The notes below the pieces were generated by a model. The model was not told the origin of the DNA. It was given only the letters and a program-made list of their open reading frames with translations, and did no database searches. Shown here piece after piece: positions 59,113 through 64,000 of a stretch of DNA of 64,000 nucleotides. Positions within the stretch are counted from its first letter, which is position 1, and the number at the start of each line of letters is the position of its first letter. Made by a program: the position numbers and the translations under genes. Location: positions 1 through 64,000 of the forward strand of contig JAJFLB010000059.1 of assembly GCA_021772915.1 (NCBI GenBank), written 5' to 3'. The stretch comes from Gammaproteobacteria bacterium (GTDB lineage: Bacteria > Pseudomonadota > Gammaproteobacteria > Xanthomonadales > SZUA-36).

Positions 59113-61502
59113 GGCGGTGAAGTGCACACATTTTCCATCCAGTTCCGGCCACTGCCACGCTGACCGCTGGCGGAACCACAGTTGCTCACATCCCAGTCCC
59201 CGCTGCGTGCCCAGGTTCGCACTTTGAGCTTGGCGTTCATGTAGTAGGGTCCCTGTGTGTAACTCTGGCCATTGGAGGTAATATCAACCTCAATCGGTAT
59301 GGCATTGCCCGCTTCCGGACCAACTTCGTTCAGGTTCACCAACAGTGCCTTGTTCTTCCAGCCGTGGGGCACGGCTACATGACACCATGAGCAGCGCATG
59401 GCTTCGATATCGTCGGTATGGTCGGCGTGCAGGTTATTGCCTTTGTCACCGCTAAACCCGCTGTCCCGATTGTTCCCACGTCTACTGGCATAGGTCTCCA
59501 TATCGTGACATTTGAAACACAGACCGTTATTGGGATCCGGGGCACTTTGCTCACGGCTGCCACCGCCGGTACGGTCGGACCAGGTGCCTTTGAGAATAAA
59601 ATCCTCTGCTGAGCCGTGTGGTCCCCAGGCTGCGCCCGTATCACCACCGGTCGGCACCACGGTGGTGGCCGCAGTGGTCGAACCATGACAATCGGAGCAG
59701 TACATGGTCTGGCTGCCGATATTGGAATCCCATGGGGCCAGGAAGGCACTTACTGACATGCTCCGGTTACCCGCACTGCGGCCGGTGGAGTCGACCACCG
59801 GGTGCCATGACCGATGATCAGTGGTCAAATTGGTCTCGCCCTGGTCACTGAAGGGCGCCTGAAATTCCATGGCCTGATTGGTGTATTGCAGGAGGTCGTT
59901 GACCCCCGGAGTGGTTCCGCTGAGGGAATCGCCCAGGTTGGGGCGGCTGCCTATCGGGTATTGATCATCGTCGGTGTAGCCAAAGTCAGAGTGACATTTG
60001 AGACAAACCTGGTATTCACGTGTGACGTGCGGGCTGGCGATATCCGTACTCCCACCGTTGCCGGCCGCACCGTTCTTGACCAGGTAACTGACGGGGCGCG
60101 TGAGGAAAAGACTTGTACCGTAAATCGGTTCGACCCCCCAGGTCCCGCTGAGCACGCCTGAGGCAATGTTTGTATGTGGTGCGCCGTGGTCGTGGGTGCC
60201 AAAACTGGCATCACCCTGGCCATTGAACAAGCGGTTGCGCTGTACACGGTGGGGATTGTGGCAGTCGTTGCATTCAACATGACGATTGTTCAAGTTGGCC
60301 TTGCCGAGCCGCAATTGGGATTCTTCCAGATCGGAATTCAGCACCTCGTGCATTTCCACACCTGCGGGTTGATTAATGCTGGTAATGGGCATACTTCTGG
60401 TCAGCAAAAAATCACTCTCGATATCGGGAACATCACCGGTTGCCGGGTTCACGGCCGGGGTGGCGCTATGGCACTGGTAACAGGTTTCCTCGATGGCCGA
60501 TTGCCCACCGGATTTTGGGCTGGCGGTGCTGTCCGTACCCTCACGGGTCAGACGGCGGGCACCATGAACCGTATGTGGATCGTGGCAATTGAGACAGGCG
60601 GCATTCGCAACGCTTAGCCCTGCGGGGAACTCCCTCAGGGTTGAGGCACTGGTGCTGTAAGTCTCATCGGCCACTGTTGAATCTGCGTGTGCTGAAGTCG
60701 CCCAGTCTTTCTTGTCATGACAGCCGATACACAGGATATCTGTCCCTTCATCAAAAAGACCCTGCCCCGGGGGCCCCTGCTGAAAGCGATTGAGTCGCAA
60801 AAACTTGATGCTCGCCGTTGCAGTTGGGTCACTCATGTGTGGATCATGGCAAGACCCACACTGCACTTGAGCCTCACCTGAGGGGCCGGTCGCTTCCAAC
60901 GGAATGGAATAGCTACTGCCGACGGAACGCACACCGACCTGACTGGCAACTGCGGGGTCGTACAGCTCGCCGTCAAGGTTCGCCAGGGTAGTGTCATAAG
61001 TCAGGGAAATGGGATGATCGTTACGCAGATCAATATCAAGATTGCGGGTAAATCCGGTCTGCGTGCCGGCACCACCCGGCAGAACGCCGCCGGCACCTGC
61101 ACCACTAAGTGCAATGGTCTGGTTTTGCTGGCCCCCGATGACGTTGACCGCCCCCAAGGCCATGACACCATCATGGCAAGACAGGCAAAGTTTGGAAGAG
61201 CCGGCTGGTGTGTCCAGTTGACCAGAGATGGTTTCCGCATCCAGCGATGCCGACGTGTAGGTTGTGTAGGTCGAACTGCTGAGCTGCTTGTTCCATAACG
61301 GGGCGCCCGGATAGGTGGTGGCGCCGTGCGGTGTGTGACAGAACACGCATATCTGCGTCTGTGCAACTGCTTTCACATCCCCGGTGCCACTCACCGAAAG
61401 GTTATGCTTGGTTGAAGCAATGTCCGGTGCACGCTGTGCCTGCAGTATCCCGCAAAACAGCAGTCCGGCTATCAACACAGAGAGCTTAACTAACTTACTC
61501 AT
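59109..61502 (-). CDS. Secreted 11-heme c-type cytochrome
   Basis: 797 residues with a signal peptide (about 1-22, ending LQAQ-RAP). Eleven CxxCH heme sites start at residues 52, 106, 215, 258, 303, 341, 411, 500, 602, 662 and 704. Several are followed by HDPH or HTPH, as in the doubled-CXXCH cytochromes of metal-respiring bacteria. Spacing is loose (about 70 residues per heme), implying a large beta-rich scaffold between hemes. The start ATG overlaps the NHL gene stop (TAATG). The protein is exported and could act at or beyond the outer membrane. Confidence 0.9.
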   Translation of the reverse strand: MSKLVKLSVLIAGLLFCGILQAQRAPDIASTKHNLSVSGTGDVKAVAQTQICVFCHTPHGATTYPGAPLWNKQLSSSTYTTYTSASLDAETISGQLDTPAGSSKLCLSCHDGVMALGAVNVIGGQQNQTIALSGAGAGGVLPGGAGTQTGFTRNLDIDLRNDHPISLTYDTTLANLDGELYDPAVASQVGVRSVGSSYSIPLEATGPSGEAQVQCGSCHDPHMSDPTATASIKFLRLNRFQQGPPGQGLFDEGTDILCIGCHDKKDWATSAHADSTVADETYSTSASTLREFPAGLSVANAACLNCHDPHTVHGARRLTREGTDSTASPKSGGQSAIEETCYQCHSATPAVNPATGDVPDIESDFLLTRSMPITSINQPAGVEMHEVLNSDLEESQLRLGKANLNNRHVECNDCHNPHRVQRNRLFNGQGDASFGTHDHGAPHTNIASGVLSGTWGVEPIYGTSLFLTRPVSYLVKNGAAGNGGSTDIASPHVTREYQVCLKCHSDFGYTDDDQYPIGSRPNLGDSLSGTTPGVNDLLQYTNQAMEFQAPFSDQGETNLTTDHRSWHPVVDSTGRSAGNRSMSVSAFLAPWDSNIGSQTMYCSDCHGSTTAATTVVPTGGDTGAAWGPHGSAEDFILKGTWSDRTGGGSREQSAPDPNNGLCFKCHDMETYASRRGNNRDSGFSGDKGNNLHADHTDDIEAMRCSWCHVAVPHGWKNKALLVNLNEVGPEAGNAIPIEVDITSNGQSYTQGPYYMNAKLKVRTWARSGDWDVSNCGSASGQRGSGRNWMENVCTSPP

Positions 61503-62557
61503 TAACTGCTGCCCAGGTATTGCAAAACAATAACCCGGCCATTATGCATGTCGGCAAGGAATATCCTATCTCTGTGATCAATCCAGAGCCCAGCAGGCAG
61601 GTAGAACTGGCCCACCGCTGTACCTGACCCACCGATGGACAGCAGCAATTGCCCGTTGGTATCAAAGATAAGCAGATGGTCAAACAGGGACTCGACGATG
61701 TAGACGTTTCCATCCTGATCCGCAGCCACACCTTTTGGGCGTACCAGGTTACCGACGTAAAGACCACGTTTACCGATGACCTGCACAAAGCTGCCCTCGA
61801 GTGTTAGCACCTGCACACGTGCATTGAGCGAGTCACTGACGATGAGTTGCTCACCATTTAGCGTCAGGTGTGTAGGTGTATTAAATTGCCCAGGCTCGAC
61901 ACCGGGTTCACCTAACACATCCACCAGCGTACCCTGGGGAGAGAAAACCTTGATATTGTGTGCAGCGGAATCAGCGACGTAAATACGGTCTTCTACAGCA
62001 TCAAAAGCCATACCGGCAGGGCGGAGCAAATTCTCTGCGTCAATACTGCCCTGGGGTGTACCTGTGTTTGAAAGCCGCACGATACGTCCTAGTTTTGCGT
62101 CCGATACCAAGACTTCATCAGGTGATATCCTGACGATGGCGACGGGAGCCGCAAACGACTCATCCTGGTCAGCTTGCTGCCACAAGTCCAGCTTCCCGGC
62201 CAGCTCGTCGAATACCACCACGGCACCCAGACCCGAATCGGTAACATAAATCCGCTGGGTCCCGGCATCAACCATACCGGATTGCGGTCTGCGTAAAATA
62301 AGTGTTTCAGGCGTATCGGTTTGTAACCCGGTCAGCCAGCCCAGGAGCCGCCGGCCACCGCCGACCTCGCGTTGGGGGTGTTTAAAATTTGACTCACCGG
62401 TTAACTGTCCCAGGTATTGAAAACGCGGTATTTCCGGGAGCGCCGGCCAGACCGTCGAGTGCTCTTGTTGATGAGACAAACTGAATTCTGCCGGTTGCTG
62501 GGTACCTGCACAGGCACCCAGTAACAATATCACCAGTGTAATCAGTAACCGCTGCAT
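61502..62557 (-). CDS. NHL-repeat beta-propeller lipoprotein
   Basis: 351 residues. The signal peptide ends in a lipobox, VILLLGACAG, with lipidated Cys about residue 16. At least five NHL/beta-propeller strands are visible, such as GTPQGSIDAENLLRPAGMAF, AVEDRIYVADSAAHNIKVF and QDGNVYIVESLFDHLLIFD. It is membrane-anchored in the periplasm or at the outer membrane and could bind the adjacent cytochrome. Confidence 0.85.
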   Translation of the reverse strand: MQRLLITLVILLLGACAGTQQPAEFSLSHQQEHSTVWPALPEIPRFQYLGQLTGESNFKHPQREVGGGRRLLGWLTGLQTDTPETLILRRPQSGMVDAGTQRIYVTDSGLGAVVVFDELAGKLDLWQQADQDESFAAPVAIVRISPDEVLVSDAKLGRIVRLSNTGTPQGSIDAENLLRPAGMAFDAVEDRIYVADSAAHNIKVFSPQGTLVDVLGEPGVEPGQFNTPTHLTLNGEQLIVSDSLNARVQVLTLEGSFVQVIGKRGLYVGNLVRPKGVAADQDGNVYIVESLFDHLLIFDTNGQLLLSIGGSGTAVGQFYLPAGLWIDHRDRIFLADMHNGRVIVLQYLGSS

Positions 62558-62566
62558 TAAATCACC

Positions 62567-62956
62567 CTACCAGATACCTGGCCCCATGGTCTCATGCCCC
62601 CCTCTTATCCCCGTCTTCAGTCCCGGTTTACCGGAGTGGCACAGGTCACATTCATCTGCACTCCAGGCGACATCCCCGTTATGGCAGGCACCACAGAACT
62701 CACCGGCCGTGATATTTTCCATGGAGATGTGATTGCTTCCCACCCTCATCTTGAAACCGAGCTCTGCGTGGCAAACCTTGCATTTGAAGCGGATGCGGTG
62801 AAACCAGTGTGGGAAGATTACCGGTCTCACACCTTCTTTTTCAGACTTTTGATTAAGCACAACGTCCGCATACTCGGCGTTCGCCTGCCAGGCGATGCCG
62901 GAACTCATGACGATCAGGCACAGGATCAAAAACCGGGCAACGCGCTGCAGCCTCAT
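62567..62956 (-). CDS. Triheme c7-type cytochrome (first)
   Basis: 129 residues with a signal peptide (1-28). Three CxxCH sites: CKVCH, CGACH and CDLCH, the first preceded by FPHWFHRIRFKC. This is the c(7)/cytochrome-c3-like triheme domain. It overlaps the second triheme gene by 4 bases (ATGA) and is followed by the NHL gene after 9 bases. Small periplasmic triheme proteins usually shuttle electrons from the inner membrane outward. Confidence 0.88.
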   Translation of the reverse strand: MRLQRVARFLILCLIVMSSGIAWQANAEYADVVLNQKSEKEGVRPVIFPHWFHRIRFKCKVCHAELGFKMRVGSNHISMENITAGEFCGACHNGDVAWSADECDLCHSGKPGLKTGIRGGHETMGPGIW

Positions 62957-63531
62957 TGCTTATCATCCGCTTCGGCCTTGGCAGTCGCCATCTCGCGCTG
63001 AATCCGGTTTGCTTCGTCCGGGTCGACACTGTGGCAGCGATTGCATTCCGTAAGCGGAAAAGAGACCGCGCCATGGCAGGTTCCGCAATACTCACCCTGC
63101 AGAATGTCCAACATGGTGAATTGAGTGGCACCGGCCTTCGACTTGAATAAATGCTCGTGGCAATTGCTGCAATCCAGCCACTCGGTATGGGCCTTGTGGG
63201 GAAACCTCACGATGGGAGCCGACCCGGCAGCCATTATCAGTACATCTAGATCCAGAATTTCATCTTCAAGCTGCTCCAGAATATTACTCCTTGGCTTGAT
63301 GTCACCATTTTGCAGTGCCCGAATCCAATCCACTTTGTTACCGGTGCTGTCCGGCGGCAATACACTCAGCGACTCAGTTGGATCCTGCAGCAGTTTGAGC
63401 GCCGGGTTGGTCGGGTCATGGAGACCATCCTCGGCCAGTTTTTGCCAGTTTGAGGCCAACGCGGTCAGCGTCAGCACGCACAACAGACCCATTAGTACCC
63501 ACCTGGACAACCCGTTATGCAATTTTTTCAT
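62953..63531 (-). CDS. Triheme c7-type cytochrome (second)
   Basis: 192 residues from ATG 63531; a GTG three codons upstream overlaps the preceding stop and is also possible. The signal peptide is about 1-25. An N-terminal extension of about 90 residues has no heme. The triheme part follows: CSNCH, CGTCH and CNRCH, with FPHKAHTEWLDC before the first. It resembles the neighbouring triheme cytochrome but is longer, so the two probably act in series or as partners. Confidence 0.86.
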   Translation of the reverse strand: MKKLHNGLSRWVLMGLLCVLTLTALASNWQKLAEDGLHDPTNPALKLLQDPTESLSVLPPDSTGNKVDWIRALQNGDIKPRSNILEQLEDEILDLDVLIMAAGSAPIVRFPHKAHTEWLDCSNCHEHLFKSKAGATQFTMLDILQGEYCGTCHGAVSFPLTECNRCHSVDPDEANRIQREMATAKAEADDKQ

Positions 63532-63536
63532 ATGCC

Positions 63537-64000
63537 TCACCCCGGAATGTAAATTCCAGCCATTCTGATGGCGCGTGTTACCTGTCGGGTTGACTCCTCG
63601 AGGGTGGTCACCGCGTTTTCGTAGTCCCCTTTCCCTGCCTGCTGCTCGGCACGGGAGCGCAATACGTCAGCCTCGTCCAGCAGCGGTTGCACCCGGCTCT
63701 TTATCCTGTCTGCTTTCATCTTCTCACCCAACAATACACGGACCAGCATCAAATGCGTGTTATTTCGGTCCAGCTCATAGGTGTATTCCTCATGCTTATT
63801 GGCGAAATTGAGGGAACGCACCAACGTTTGGCCATCTCGAGTACTGTCTACGGCTATTTTGGTGGCAGTGTAAGTTTCATCAAGCAATCGCCGGCCTTCG
63901 TCGACCCTGTCCTCATCCAGCAGGGCGTTTGCTCTGGCCAAGTTGCTTTCGACGAGTCTTTGCAATTCCTTGCCGGCAACAGCTTTGCCAGCATCTTGCG
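63537..64000 (-). CDS. Helical protein, C-terminal part (cut by window edge)
   Basis: The frame is open to the right edge; the 154 residues seen are the C-terminal portion. They are almost wholly alpha-helical and charged (SNLARANALLDEDRVDEGRR; EADVLRSRAEQQAGKGDYEN), suggesting a coiled-coil or TPR-like protein. No family was recognised. Its stop overlaps or adjoins the second triheme gene start, placing it in the same operon. Confidence 0.65.
   Translation of the reverse strand, partial: QDAGKAVAGKELQRLVESNLARANALLDEDRVDEGRRLLDETYTATKIAVDSTRDGQTLVRSLNFANKHEEYTYELDRNNTHLMLVRVLLGEKMKADRIKSRVQPLLDEADVLRSRAEQQAGKGDYENAVTTLEESTRQVTRAIRMAGIYIPG

Overview
The window looks like one chromosomal segment of a gammaproteobacterium. 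The evidence is gene order: thrS-infC-rpmI-rplT-pheS-pheT-ihfA-merR followed by tRNA-Pro; 4.5S RNA-dnaX-ybaB-recR; fabA-fabB; sbcB. Most genes lie on the minus strand. The first ~18 kb looks more AT-rich by eye than the rest. No integrase, transposase, phage gene or CRISPR array is visible.

Layout. 1-9.6 kb: the start of an MFS transporter leaves the left edge. Next comes a sarcosine-to-pyruvate block read leftwards: glyA, sdaA, soxB-soxD-soxA-soxG and a second MFS transporter. Heterotetrameric sarcosine oxidase makes glycine and methylene-tetrahydrofolate, GlyA joins them into serine, and SdaA deaminates serine to pyruvate. 9.8-15.3 kb: a DUF1127 protein, a GcvA-like LysR regulator, and a three-gene ABC importer of the 2-aminoethylphosphonate type, with a strong terminator after its binding-protein gene. 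15.6-18.5 kb: ahcY and metK of the methyl cycle, then tRNA-Pro(GGG). 18.5-26 kb: the thrS...ihfA translation operon, in which infC starts with AUC. 26-34.5 kb: tRNA-Val(GAC), dnaE, a lytic transglycosylase, msrA, tesB and sbcB. 34.5-38.5 kb: a DnaA-box cluster, two small proteins, recR, ybaB, dnaX and 4.5S RNA.

38.5-44 kb: a ~258 bp inverted-repeat (MITE-like) element lies just upstream of a CysN/CysC fusion without a GTPase domain. It is followed by an aromatic aminotransferase, a transglutaminase-like protein and fabA-fabB. 44-49 kb: pepD, the dgcN-dgcA pair (D-glutamate catabolism) and an RluA-family pseudouridine synthase. 49-56.6 kb: an acetyltransferase, a DAO-family oxidase, two divergent ureohydrolases, a MarR-methyltransferase operon with twin operators over its promoter, and an acyl-CoA synthetase.

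56.7-64 kb: the most distinctive region is a tightly packed, translationally coupled operon. It encodes a helical protein (cut by the right edge), two triheme c7-type cytochromes, an NHL-repeat lipoprotein, an 11-heme cytochrome, a System II cytochrome maturation pair (ResB, CcsA) and a TPR protein. It looks like a self-contained electron-transfer module that carries its own heme-attachment machinery.
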